DNA of 64,000 bases from assembly GCF_007754425.1 (NCBI RefSeq), contig NZ_CP037452.1, forward strand, positions 6,613,164 to 6,677,163, given 5' to 3'. The notes below the pieces were generated by a model. That model was given only the letters and a program-made list of their open reading frames with translations. It had not been told where the DNA came from and ran no database searches. Shown in pieces: positions 35,101 through 50,100 of the stretch. The stretch's first letter is position 1, and every line of letters starts with the position of its first letter. Origin of the DNA: Gimesia fumaroli (lineage in GTDB: Bacteria; Planctomycetota; Planctomycetia; Planctomycetales; Planctomycetaceae). A program made the position numbers and the translations under genes.

Positions 35101-38100
35101 TCATCACCTACACTTACAACGTAATTGATGGCAACGGCGGCATTGTCGCCCAGACCGCCACGATCACGATTACCGGAGTCAACGACGCGCCTACCGTCAG
35201 CGCCGGCGTGAGCTCCACACTCACTGAAGACGATGGTGCCGCCAATCTCGATCTGCTGACCAATGCCAGTGACGTCGATTTGAGTGACGTCCTCAATATC
35301 AGCGATCTCATCCTTGTCAGCGGCGACGCCTCCGGCATCGCTCAGAACGGCAACAGCCTGGATATCACGCCCAGTGCCTATAACGGTCTGGCAGTCGGAG
35401 AAACGGAAGTCATCACCTACACTTACAACGTGATTGACGGCAACGGCGGCATTGTGGCTCAGACGGCCACGATCACCATCACCGGCGTCAATGACGCGCC
35501 CACCGTCAGCGCTGCCGTAAGCTCGACACTCACTGAAGACGATGGCAACGCCAATCTCGATCTGCTGACCAATGCCAGTGACGTCGATTTGAGTGACGTC
35601 CTCAATATCAGCGATCTCATCCTCGTCAGCGGCGACGCCTCCGGCATCGCTCAGAACGGCAACAGCCTGGATATCACGCCCAATGCCTATAACAGTCTGG
35701 CCGTCGGAGAAACGGAAGTCATCACCTACACTTACAACGTGATTGATGGCAACGGCGGTATTGTCGCCCAGACCGCCACCATTACCATTACGGGAGTCAA
35801 CGACGCACCGACTGTCAGCGCCGCTGTGAGTTCCACCCTCACTGAAGACGATGGCGCGGCGAACCTGGATTTATTAACCAATGCCACTGATGTCGATTTG
35901 AGCGACACTCTCAATATCGAGAGTCTGGTCCTTGTCAGTGGCGACGCGTCCGGCATCGCCCAGAACGGTAACAGCCTGGACATCACTCCCAGTGCCTATA
36001 ACGGTCTGGCCGTCGGAGAAACGGAAGTCATCACCTACACTTACAACGTGATTGACGGCAACGGCGGCATTGTGGCTCAGACCGCCACGATCACCATCAC
36101 CGGCGTCAACGACGCACCTACCGTGAGTGCGACCGTGAGCTCCACTGTCACCGAAAATGATATCAGCTACACGCTTGATTTATTAACGGGTGCCGGTGAT
36201 GTGGATGCCAGTGACTCACTCAGTATCGATAGTCTGGCTCTGGTGAGTGGCGATGTATCCGGCATTACTGTTAACACCACCACTCTTGATATCGATCCTG
36301 CTGCTTATTCCTACCTGACTCAAGGTGAATCTGCAGTCATCACTTATTCCTACAATGTGATTGACGGCAATGGCGGCATCGTCGCTCAAACGGCAACAAT
36401 TACAATCAGCGGTATTAACGGTGCTCCCGTCGCTCAGGATGACAGTATTTCAACCACTGAAGACAGCTCCGTTAATGGAAGTCTGTTTGCGGATAATGGC
36501 AATGGAACGGACAGTGATCCTGATGTCGGCGACTCCATCCAGATCACGAAAGTCAATGACAGCGAAGCAAATGTTGACAACCAGATCAGCTTGAGCTCTG
36601 GTGCTCTTCTAACCGTCAATTTTGACGGCACATTCAACTATAACCCCAATAGTGCATTTGAAGATTTGGCGACCGGTGAAAGTACCACGGATACTTTCAC
36701 ATACACAATTGCCGATCTCGATGGAGAAACAGATACAGCAACAGTCACCCTGACTATAACAGGTGAAAATGATGCCCCCACAGTAAGTGCTGCTGTGGTT
36801 TCAACTGTCACCGAAGATGATAACAGTTTTGATTTAGACCTGTTAACGGGTGCCAGCGATATCGATTTGAGCGACATACTGAGCGTCGATGGCTTAATAC
36901 TCGTCAGTGGTGACAATACGGGCATTACGAATAACGGGACGACTCTGAGCATTGATCCAAGTGCTTACACCGGTTTGGCTGACGGTGAATCTGCCGTGGT
37001 CTCTTATAACTACAACGTGATTGATGGCAACGGCGGCATTGTCGCTCAGACGGCCACGATCACGATCACCGGAGTCAACGACGCCCCCACCGTGAGTGCC
37101 ACCAATATTTCAGCGACAGAAGATGGGACAACGGTCACAACTGGCATTCTGGTTTCGGATGTCGACAGCGACGACGATCTCAATTCGCTGATTTATGAAG
37201 TCATCAGTCAACCCAGCGAAGGATTGGCGAGTTCAAATGATAATGGAACGTTCACCTTCGATCCTGAAAACGCGTTTCAGGATCTGTCCGCAGGTGAAAC
37301 ACGCGATGTATCGTTTACGTATCGAGTGACTGATTCCCATAGTGCAGTCAGCACGGAAACCGTGACCGTGACCGTCACGGGCACAAACGACGCCCCTACC
37401 GTCAGCGCTGCCGTGAGTTCGACGCTCACCGAAGATGATGGCATCGCGAACCTGGATCTGCTGACCAATGCCAGTGACGTGGACCTCAGCGACATTCTCA
37501 ATATCAGCGATCTCGTCCTTGTCAGCGGCGACGACTCCGGCATTGCCCAGAACGGCAACAGTCTGGACATTACTCCCAGTGCCTACGACGGTCTGGCGGA
37601 CGGCGAAACGGAAGTCATCACTTACAACTTTAACGTGGTCGACGGCAACGGCGGCATTGTTGCTCAGACCGCCACGATCACGATCACGGGCGTCAATGAC
37701 GCGCCCACTGTGAGTGCCGCAGCAAGTATCACGGTGACTGAAGACGATGGTGCGGCAAACCTGGATCTACTGACCAATGCCAGCGATGTCGATCTCAGCG
37801 ACACTCTCAATATTGATAGTCTGGTCCTTGTCAGCGGCGACGACTCCGGCATCGCTCAGAACGGCAACAGTCTGGACATCACGCCGAGTGCCTATAACGG
37901 TCTGGCGTTTGGTGAAACGGAAGTTATCACTTACAACTACAATGTCATCGACAGCAACGGTGGCGTTGTTGCTCAGACCGCCACCATTACCATCACGGGT
38001 ATGAATGACGCACCGACCGTCAGTGCCGCCGTAAGCTTGACACTCACTGAAGATGATGGTGCCGCGAACCTGGATCTGCTGACCAATGCCAGTGACGTCG

Positions 38101-41100
38101 ATCTAAGTGATATACTGAATATCGATGGTCTGGTCCTCGTCAGCGGCGACGACTCCGGCATCGCCCAGAACGGCAACAACTTGGATATTACTCCCAGTGC
38201 CTATAACGGTCTGGCGGACGGAGAAACGGAAGTTATCACCTACAACTTTAACGTGATCGACGGTAACGGCGGCATTGTTGCTCAGACCGCCACCATTACC
38301 ATCACGGGTGTGAATGACGCACCGACCGTCAGCGCCGCCGTAAGCTTGACACTCACTGAAGACGATGGTGCCGCGAACCTGGATCTGCTGACCAATGCCA
38401 GTGACGTCGATCTCAGCGACACTCTCAATATCGAGAGTCTGGTCCTTGTCAGTGGCGACGACTCCGGCATTGCCCAGAACGGCAACAGCCTGGATATCAC
38501 GCCCAGTGCCTATAACGGTCTGGCGTTTGGTGAAACGGAAGTTATTACTTACACCTTTAACGTGATCGACGGTAACGGCGGCGTTGTCGCTCAGACCGCC
38601 ACGATCACGATTACGGGAGTCAACGACGCCCCCATCGCAAACGATGCGAGTATCGAAGCAACCGAAGATGGCCCCATCGTAACCTTCAATGTGTCGGCTT
38701 CCGATAGTGACAGTGACGACGACGCGAGTTCATTGACTTATGAAATTATTTCGGAACCGAATGAAGGGACTGTCGTTTCGAATGGAGGTGGAGAGTTTGC
38801 CTTTGATCCCGGAAACGACTTCCAGGACTTAGGGGCTGGCCAAACGCGGGATGTGACGTTTACTTATACGGCAACCGACTCACACAACGCCGTCAGCACA
38901 GGCACGGTGACGGTAACCGTCACTGGAATTGATGCGTTCCTGTCAATCGATGATATTGCCGTTAATGAAGCAACCGGTGTTGCAGTATTTACTGTAACCC
39001 TCAGCAATAGCGTGAATTCCGGAGTCACTGTGGACTGGTCGACCGCTGATGATACAGCATTAGCGGGCAGTGACTATACCTCAGATTCAAACACGCTCAC
39101 CTTCACAGGTAATGCCGGCGAAACGCAAACGATTAGTATTACATTGACCGAAGATCTAAATATCGAATCGGCTGAACAGTTCTTTCTCAATCTAAGCAAT
39201 GTCCAGGCGACAGGACAAAGTGTTTCCCTTTCAGACAGTCAAGGCGTTGCCACAATTACCGACAATTTACTGCCTGAAATAGACGAATTAAACCTGGCCA
39301 TTGATACCGGGATCCAAGGGGATTTAATTACTTCCTATCCATTCCTGATCGGCAGCATGTCTGATCCAGATCAAACGAATAGCAACTATGAAATTCAAGT
39401 AGACTATGACAACGATGGTGTTTCTGATCTTTCTCTTACTACAGATGAATTATTCAGCATTGATCTCGGAGACTACATTCCCGATGGTGAAGTCACAGTT
39501 CAGGTACGTGCGGGAGAATGGGATTCTCAGACCAATGCTGATATTTATGGTGACTGGTCGTCTATCACATTTACTTATGATTCCGTTCTAAACGAAGCGA
39601 CGCCTTTCATTTCCGGTCTGACGCTTGAGAATGATACCGATACCCCCGGCGATTTGATTTCTTCCGATGCAACAATCACCGGTCTCATCATCGACGATGG
39701 ATCCAACGCTGAGTATCTGCTGCAGATTGATCTTGATAATGATGGCACAGTTGATCTCTCTGTAGTACATGATACAGGCCAACAATTCAGTTATGACCTG
39801 GGCGAGCAACTGGAAGCGGGTGAGCATACAGTCAATGTGCGTGTTTTAGGACTGCCAGCGGAAGATTCTGGATACGTTTATGGTGTCTGGTCGACGCTCA
39901 CCTTCACTTACGACGTCCCTTTGGTTGTTCATGCAACCATCGATTCAGTCGAACTGGATAGCGACACGGGAATCAGCGATGACCAGATCACCATAGACCC
40001 TGTCTTTACCGGCTCAGTTACTACTACGGAAGATTTTTCCAACTTCACGGTCGACCTTGATTTCGAAAATGATGGCATTGTCAACAGCACCACGGTCCTG
40101 GATCAAAATGGAAACTTTACCGTCGATCCAACCGCGTCCCTGTCAGCAGGTCAGGTTACCATAGCAGTCCGACTCGTTGATAATACGACGGGAGCCATCG
40201 GGGACTGGACGACACTCTCCTTTGAGTTGATCAGCCTGCCGACATATACACTGTCAGACGAGTCATTAGAGATTTCTCAAGATGCGGTTACAGACATTCC
40301 GATTGTTGCAACAGCCGCGTATCGCGATCATATTACGGTTGAAATCATCAGCCAGCCCCTGCATGGTGCGGTGACGAACACGACAAATGAAGATCTGACC
40401 AGAACCTTCTCTTACACACCCGATGAAAGTTATACCGGTACAGACACGATTACTTATTCCGTAACGGATGTACTTGGCAATACCACAACAGCAACAATCA
40501 CGCTGACGATTGTTGCCAATGCTGCACCGGTTACTGAAGATGATGTGGTCGAAACATATGAGTCTGAAGCCGTGTCTGTAAATGTCCTGGCGAACGACTC
40601 CGATCCGGACACAGATACCATCAGTTTGATTTCCGTCTCTGATCCTCTATTCGGAACGATCGAAATCGAACCAGCAGGATCTGATCCCGGCACGATCGTT
40701 TATACTCCGGCAGACCATTTTCTGGGTACAGACACTCTGACATACACCATCGAAGATGAGCATGGCCGAACCGCAACTGGAACTTTGACCATCCAGGTGA
40801 AAGAACCGGTCATACCTGAAATAAATGATTTTGGACTAGTTCATGACGTCGTCTTAAACGGTGAGCAGGTTGCAACGAATCCCATTATTACCGGAAAAAT
40901 TTCATCCACACTTGAATTGGCGTTTGTGCGAGTTCAGATTGACTACGATAACGACCAAATCGTTGACAGGACGATTTCGATCAATGTGCCTGCCGACAAT
41001 GCTTTTGTATTTGATGTGGGTCCAGATCTGACTTATGGAGACATTGAGCTCTATGCTCGTGCAGTTGAGGTAGATGAAAACGGGGTTGTGATTAACACAG

Positions 41101-44100
41101 GCGAGTGGAACAGCCTTTCCTTCGAATATGTCGATGAATATGAAATTCCACCTCAACCAGAAGAAGTGGATCCCAATGCAGATCCCGTAACGAATTTCAC
41201 TGCCGAAATCATCCCAACGGATATCGTCAGACTATCGGGGCAAGTTGCAAATACCAATGGTGGCGATGAAGCAACTGTCGAATTTGATTTCGGGGGCGAC
41301 CTCAGTATCGATGCTACGACGACTGTTGTCAGTGGCGTATTTAGTGCGGACTATACGACAGAAATCGGCTACGGCGAAGTTGTGATCCTGGCTCGAACCA
41401 AAGACTGGGATGCTGTCAATCAGAAATATATCTACAGTGACTGGTTTGATGTCACTGTGACCCGCGATGCACCGTTTAATGATCCCCCAGTCGTTTCCCA
41501 ACTCGAATTGCAGGAAGATACTGGCACCGATGGTGATGACATCACCTCGAATACGACTCTGCAAGGCACCGTTACTAATTCTGATGGTTCAGTCGATCAT
41601 CTTGCAGTCGAATACGACATTGATGGAGATCAATTGCCTGATGGGTACGTATACACTGTGGATACGGGGACGGGTAGTTTCACAATCCCCTTCGTGCCGG
41701 ATCAAATCCCCGAAGGTGAAAATACCGTTGCCGTTCGCGTTAAAGAATGGGATGCTAATCTGGAAGATTATGTTTACAGCGGTTGGTCATCCATTACTTA
41801 TACTTATGAGCCTGAAGTAGAGATCTTACCCGGCTTCGAATCGATTCATTTGATTAACGACACTGATTATCCGGATGATCAAGTTACATCAGACCCTCGC
41901 ATTTCAGCCATCGTGACAGGAGATCTATCGGAATTCGAAGGAACCTTTGTCTACTTTGATCTCGATCAGGATGGAACTGCCGACGGGTTTGTTGAAGTCA
42001 TCGACCCTGTCACCGCAGAAGTCATTATTGATTTAACTGAATATTTAAATTCTTCTGGTGAGTATACGGTCTCTTTACAATTTGCCGGGCAGGACGATGA
42101 CACTTCGTCAACCACACTTGGTGACTGGCACGAGTTTGTATTTACCTACCAGAAACCGGAATTGGCAAGCCCTCAGATTACCGATCTGGAGTTGGTAAAT
42201 GATACAGACACCCCCGGCGATAACATCACAACAGATCCAACTTTGAGTGGAACAGTCGTCTATGCAACAGAGTATCTTGGTAATGTTCTCGTCGAATATG
42301 ATCTCAACGAAGATGGCGTCATCGAAGGAACAGCCCTGACAAACGATGATGGAACATTTGAGATCTCATTTACAGCAAATCAACTCGACTACGGCAGTCA
42401 CACCATTTCCGTCCGCGCAGGCGTCTGGAATTCAGAAGAAGTCGACTTTGAATATAGCGACTGGTCAACAATCACTTTTACTTATGAAGAAATCGTTATT
42501 GTTGATGAGCTTCCGGAAGTGACTTCTCTTTCACTGTTAAACGATACGGGAATAGAGGGAGATAATATTACCAGTTCCCCCATCCTGACCGGTGTTGTAA
42601 CGGACGTTGATTCAGATCCGTCAGGCTTCCCGATCGAATACGATGTCGATGGAGACGGTATTTCAGATGGAACATCCTTCACAGATGCCAGTGGTGATGG
42701 TGGATTTTTAATCGATGTCACCCCCTATCTCACGGGTGATGGATCCTACACGGTTCAAGTACGTGCAGGACAGTGGAATCAATCGCTGGGTAATTATGAG
42801 TATGGTAACTGGGCTTCCATTACATTTACTTATGAAGCACAAGACATTGAAGACCTGGATGGAGGCGAAGACTCGGGTGGACAGGGAGAACAGCCATTTA
42901 CTGCAGGAGAGCTGTCGCACGCGACATTCAATACCGCTGATCTGTCACTGCCTTATACGGCACTGACACAAGATACGACTTACTCCGGCGTGTATTATGG
43001 GGATTTAATTCACTGCGGTGATCTTGTGGTCGACGCCACTTACTTTTCATCCATCGGCGTCATCAATTTTTATGATTCCCCGCCTGATGTGACAAATACA
43101 GTCACAACGACTGATGCTTACGGGAATGTCACCACTGTGACAACGACGACCACCATGACCGTAATCATTATTGGTATGGAAACAGCAGACGGCGAATGGT
43201 ACCGGCGTGAAACTCTGGAGAGCACTTACCTGGTGACCACCGATTACCTCGCCGTTGATGGTTCCGGATATCATCTCGTACAAAGTGGGGCATACGGCTA
43301 TACGATCGAAGCTTATGGCTACGCCGGTAACGCAGCGTTTCAAGTCTACGAACACGGCAACGACGATTTCGTAAATGATCAGTGGACAGCCGCTGATCCG
43401 ACAACCCTCTATAATAGAACCGGCCACCAGGAATTTGCCAGGGATGTCTACGGATACCAAAAGGTAAATCAGGATGGGTTGATCAAGCCAAGCAGTGATT
43501 TCGTGGCAAGCCAGTTAGTTTTAAGCACCAGCTTGTTTGAAGCGGCCGATGTGGCATCACCCGTTGTCGCAGAGCAAGATTATGACAGTGCTGGAATTAG
43601 CGTTCGCACCTCACATCACTGTGTCGCAAGCGGCTATCTGACAGTCGGTGTTGCCTATCGTGAAGAATGGGAAATGGAACATACCGGCGTTAGTGAAACC
43701 GATGCAAACGATGTCACACTCACAACGGTCAGCTATGATTATGTCCACAGAATCATTACTGTGATCCTGGAATCGGTCAACAGTAACATCACAACATCCT
43801 TTACCGACGATGGGGTTACCACAACAGAGAATGTCAACCAGATCGGACTGCTGACAGGGCTCAAAACCGATATTTATGCGTCGAGTGGGGAAAAGACAAT
43901 CTATGATGATGGCACTTTCGAGTCGACAGTCACACATACCCTGACAAACTTAATGGTCGATGACTATTCACTGGACTATACGACATCAAATTCTGTGACT
44001 AAACCAGGAACGACGTTTACTTCTTACGCACACTCCGATGTCAATCGAACCAGAGATTATAAATCGGTAATCACCAGTACGACCGACGTCGATACTGCCG

Positions 44101-47100
44101 GAATCGTGACATTCGCAGGAACGATGTTCGGTCACAATAAGACCTATTACTTTATAGACCTTGACAGTAATTCCCATTTAAATTCCTCAAGTGCTAATTC
44201 ATCGTTCAACGCCAACAGCTCAGGGATTGGACATGAGTCAGGTCACATCATCTGGGATTATAATGGCAGCTTCGATGCCGGCCTCACCAATGTCCATATT
44301 TCAAGAACGTTGAATGATTACCACGCCGGTATGGTGATGTGGAATACGGATACGCTCGGTTCTTCGACGTATACCAACTCTGATATTGATTACTTACACA
44401 CGTCTGTCATTAACACCAGCACCAGTAACTCCGGAGACAATGACTATACAGGCACCATCATCTTTACGGAAACAAACTCTGATGGACTGATTACATCTTT
44501 CGGAACGATCGACAGTACCGCTCTTGGGGGAGGTTCTTCAACGTATGATTATGAAGCAGTAACTACAACGACCACACCAGATTCAACATCCTCGAATACC
44601 ACATACGCCAATGGCGCTACGATTTATAAAACGACCGATAACGGAGACGGGACGATTGTCGATGGTGTGATCGACCATACATTGACTTCCACATACACCA
44701 TCAGCTTACAGGACCCGGCCGGCTTCTCTTATGGCTCTTACTACAGCTATGGCTACGTTTCTCCTCAGGGCAGTCCGATCACACATATCTTAAATGGACA
44801 CGGTTCGAACGATACAACGGGTAAGATTACGACATCTGTTGTGACGACCACGGAAACACTGGGAGAAACAGTCACGACTTCCATAGAGACAGACTACAAT
44901 GAAGTGGCTGATCTGACCTGGGATAGTTACCAACTCGCACATATCGAATTTACTGAAGACACGGGCAATGGGGAAATCAACAGTTATTACAACCATAATA
45001 CCTTCAATGATAGTGGAAAAGGAAAATATTCACTGGAGTTAAGTTACACCGAAGGGGAAGGGGCCACTCCCGTAACATCGGACTATTCCGAAGATGGAAA
45101 AGGCTCTTCATCCGCAAACAGTTTGATCATACGCGATAAAACGATCAATCGAACTGACGGCCCCATCACAACCACAGGGAGTGCCACCACAACCGAGAAC
45201 TTAATCATAGGTCAAACCTATTCCTATGAGGCTGCAGAGAATTATGTTGGTGCCACCGGCTCTTATTCAAAGTCCACAACAGAAGATACCACCAGCTATG
45301 CGACGATTGATGAAATAGCCCACATGTTCCGATCGGGTGTTGTGGTGGATAATTTTGAAGTGGTTCCGCTCGACGTTCAAAAAACCGCTGAATTGGACTA
45401 CATTTCCAATAAAAGCACCTTATTGACGACCCATGCCTGGACGATGACTTCCGGGACGTATGCCCCCGGAAGCAGTACCTATGCTAACGAAATCGGCAAA
45501 AGGACAGACATCGATTCCCAATGGTCCAGCACAACCGATACGATGTCAGAATACATTTCCACGGTAGCAGCAGGTAATTTCTATGACCGTCGCTATTACG
45601 ATTCCTCATCAACCAGGTCGGGGACTTTAATCTCGAATGACAATTACCTCTACATTTACGGCACAGGTACGGAAACCTCTGGTACTTCCACATTAATTCG
45701 TAATTACGATTACATCGCCAATAACGAAAAGGACGTGACCGACTCGCGGGGAGCCAATGGCACTCTGACAATAACCGTTCGTGGTACGAGTGGAACGGCG
45801 GGCGACACAACAACTACGATCTCTGCCTATCATCAAGGCCCCGATCAACGGCAATGGGAAACAGTGGATGTCACCAACAGTGGTTCGAAACATTCGACAA
45901 GTTCCGTTGTCAAATTTTTTGATATCGCACCGGAAAACCAACAGTACTACCATAGGTATTATGCGAATACCGTAGGCTATAACACGACGTCATATCGTAG
46001 ATTTGACAGGTATTCTGACGGAACAACCAGTTCTTCGTCCAACTACTATCATGACTACAACGGTCGCGGCAACTCATTTGAAGATGAGTATATTAAATCA
46101 AAGGCCACAACCATTGAAAATGGCCTCACAGTCGTCAGAGAAAATTACGACCAGAACTTCAAGGAAAAGTTCGATATCATCACCAACGGTTATTATTCTT
46201 ATACCAGCTCCACCCCTGCAAGTGGTGTAAAAACAGAAAACATCTATCAAATCGATACGTACTCTAGTGGCGATACCTGGTTGAATATCAACTCTGATAA
46301 AATCACAAAATCAGGGGTCGTCAATAATCCAGTACTCCCGGAACATGGGACTCAGGTCACTTTCTCATCTCAAGCCGTAGCTGAGAAAAATGGCTCCGGA
46401 AGCAATTTCCAGTCAGTTGACAGTTCTCGACAAATTGTTTCAACAGGAAACATCGTTAACAGTTCGACTTCCACTTCCAATTCAATCGATTCAACGTTCT
46501 GGACAGAAACAAGAACAAATGAAGTCCAATCTGATGTTTCATTTGTGAAAACAGTATTCTATGTACCGGCAGGATTTCGAGAAACAAGCTCATCTCTAAA
46601 TCAGTATAGCTTGAACACAGAATTCGAAACCGGCACTCTCGGGACCTTTAGCCACACCAATGAACAAGGCCAGACCGAAACAGATATTTATCAAGGGTCT
46701 GAGGGCAATCCTGGCTGGCTCGTCGGCAGCCGATTTCAGTCTGAAGTATCGATTGAGAGTTTCACCGATACTGCCACAGGTGACTCAAAAAATACCACCG
46801 TCACCCATATTCTGAACTCCAACTATGATGCGAAATCATTTAAAACAAAAGAGATCGCATTTGACGGTTCCATTACCGTCACGGGCGGCGGAAGTGGAAC
46901 ATCTCAATCTCACTCACTTACGACAACGGTTTTAAATTCGGTCACAAATTCGAAGGGTCAGTATGAGATTGATTTTAAAGATTTTTATGCAAAAACAACG
47001 ACGGTAAATTCAACAGCGACCTCAGAACTCTCATCCAACGCCAATATCAGCTATGTGTTCGATGTGAACGGTGACAAAGTATGGTCGGGAGATAAATCCT

Positions 47101-50100
47101 CATCCAGTCGTACCGAAGTTGATGCCAATAGAACAACTCACCAGTATACTCCGCCAGCGAAACAAAAGGTGCAGAACACGGATTCTAATAATAACGGCTG
47201 GCTGGATATCGTGATCGTAATCGCGAATATCTATTCCCACGAAACATTCTATGAATTAAAAACGACATCCAATTCCTATACATTGTCGCCAGCCGGAACG
47301 TACGTGCTTGATGAAGCGTTAGATTTCCAGAATACGGAGATTACGAACAATACCGATCACTATACCAGTACGACCTTTATCGAGGATCAACAGCACGCCG
47401 ACAAATTTGTGAGCATTTTTTCGCTAAATTTAGTATACGAAGCGCAGACGAGCGGGAATGGAAAAACGTATTCGTTCACAAAGTATGAAGATGGTTCCTC
47501 CGTGAAACGAAACCAGAATGTTTCAAATCCAAGTCACCAGACGTCATTGTATAATGAAACGACAACCTGGAATGATGGTGACATGGATACGATCTATAGA
47601 TATTCCAATTCCGTGACCGAGAACACAGAAAACTGGGAACTTCATCGTGATGAATTTGATGTGATCACAGTCGATGAGATTTTCTTCAAACACGTATCGG
47701 ATAGTACCTTTTTTGAAATCTTATCTCATACCGATCAGGGAACAACGACCACGACTGGTCCTGCTCCATTCACATATCAAGATCAACCGACATTCGATCT
47801 CACAAAGGTGGAAACGACTTCTACAAATTACTCAAGATTTTATTCTGATCGCGATTACACAGAGTCCATTCAATCCTGGGATTTAACCAATCAAATTCTG
47901 ACCGCTTCCGTATTTGAGTATCACGATGTTAACTATCACACTGTTTATGATTATTCATATACGTCCTCAATCTCTGGTGGTAGTTTAACCCTCGGGAGTT
48001 CAGCGACTTTACACCAGGAAGCGGCAGGAAATTACAATTCTGTCGGGCAAGCGAACTACACAACGGATATCGCCGGTAATATTTTATCATCCAACTTTAC
48101 TGGAACGGTCACTGTTGATTTTCTAGAATCCATGTCTGTTAATGCATCAGGAGGGGGAACTTATGACTGGGTTACCTGGGAGTTTCTGGGAGGAGTCGAG
48201 CAACCTCCCACAGCAGTGATCACGGCAACTTCCATTTCAGATCTGGTCATACTGGAAAAAGAATTAACTTACTCAGGATCATACGATTATGTTACCGGCA
48301 GTTCCGCTGAGCTGGTCCAAACATTAGTCACCATCACCCAGGACGGGCACCATATTACCCTTCCTGTCGTGGTCAACTTTGAAGATGTGACAGGAAATCA
48401 TGGTCTCTGGGGTGCTGCAGGGTATGCTCCAACCGGCTATATCGCCTTCGAAGATCCGGGAAACTATCTCAACGAATTCTTATATATTGCTTTAACATTG
48501 CGAGGAACGGGTGATCTGGACACCTCGTTGATGGCAGCCCAACAGCATCAACAATTCGGCGAAATCACCGCATTTATCCAGGCGAACAGCCTCGCATGGC
48601 AAGACAATATTGCAACCGTACTTCGTAACTATGCAAACGCGTTCGAAGAATTTGTCAATATCGGACACGACGTGTATCATTCGAACGCCCATCTCGACTA
48701 CCGAGATGGACTCCTTGATCGGGTAAGTCAGAGGCTGAATCCTTGGCATGATTCGATATCTTTAGGTAGGCCAACACCCGAATATGGAAATCAGGAAGCA
48801 TTTGATCTTGGTGCTGAACACGGCGAACAAGCCGTCGAAGAAGTCCAAAGTCTCATCAAGAAAGCAGGTGAAGCTGCCGTTGAAGCAGCAATCCTGGCTG
48901 CCTCGGCAACCCCCTATGGTCGCGTCTTGAAAATAGCCTATGTTATCTACAAGGCAGTGAACGCATACAACACAGTGAACGATGCGGTGGCTGAATATGA
49001 AGATACGGGCACGATTTCCCTGGATACCGTGGTCGATTTATACTTTAGTTTTTCAGGCCTCAGAAGTTCAACCAAGCTGAAAGTTGGCGGGAGTAACCTG
49101 AATAAAGCAGGTTCAGCCCCGAATCCGCTCGGTTGTTTTGTTGCAGAGACCCCGATTCTTGTGCCCTCTGACTTAGACTTGAGTCCCCAGTTTGCAGGGA
49201 TCATTTCGGATCCCAAAACCGCTCAGGAATGGGACCTTACCACCGTCTTCTGGGCTGCCCTCTCAGTTCCAATCGGACTGATCGGGGTGGGCTTGACCGA
49301 AAAGAAAAAGAAGAAAAAACAGCTTCCTTTTACCAAACTGGATCATTTGTTTGCAGCCAATGACCTGCACGAACTTTGGCATCCCACGGCCAGGGTTCCC
49401 ACTACAGTTCAGTCAGGTTATGTTCCTCTCCATCAGGAATCAGACTTCAAGGGTCTACCGGTTGGAGGGGGAGTAGCAGCAATACAGAGAAATTCACAGA
49501 ATCAGTTGAGAAAGCAGGTTCAAATGCAAAGCACGCATCGAAAACATAAGTCTGCACAAACAAAAAACAAGTCAGTTCGCAACCGAGTTCGATCTCGCCT
49601 CTTCGGAGGAATCAGCGTCGTTGGTTTACTTGGTCTACTCACAACACTCCTGCTGTCAGGTAGTTTGCTGTGGATGGCTGCACCCCAGAACGTTGATTCG
49701 AAGCCCGCTGCGTTATCCCAAAACACGATTCCCGTTAGTACGATTGCAAAACACAATTCATCCAGCTACAGAACCATTAAAGACATCAAACTGGGCCAAC
49801 GCACTTTGGGCGTGAACCCGCTTCGAGAACAGGTTCCAGACCGTCTACAGGATCCGGATCCCAAATTCTGGCGTGAAGTTCACCTCCAGACCACCAATGA
49901 TTTGAACCAGAGCGTTACCATTCAACTGGTCAGGCCCCTGGGATGGATTTACTCTCTGAATGTCTGGAAAGGCAATCACATTCCTCTTGATCTGACTGAT
50001 TTACACGTTCATGGGAAAGGCCTTGTGACCTATGTGGGAGCGTGTCCTCAAATCCAAAAAGCAGAAGGTAGTGTTGTTACCGGGAAATTCATCATCGAAC

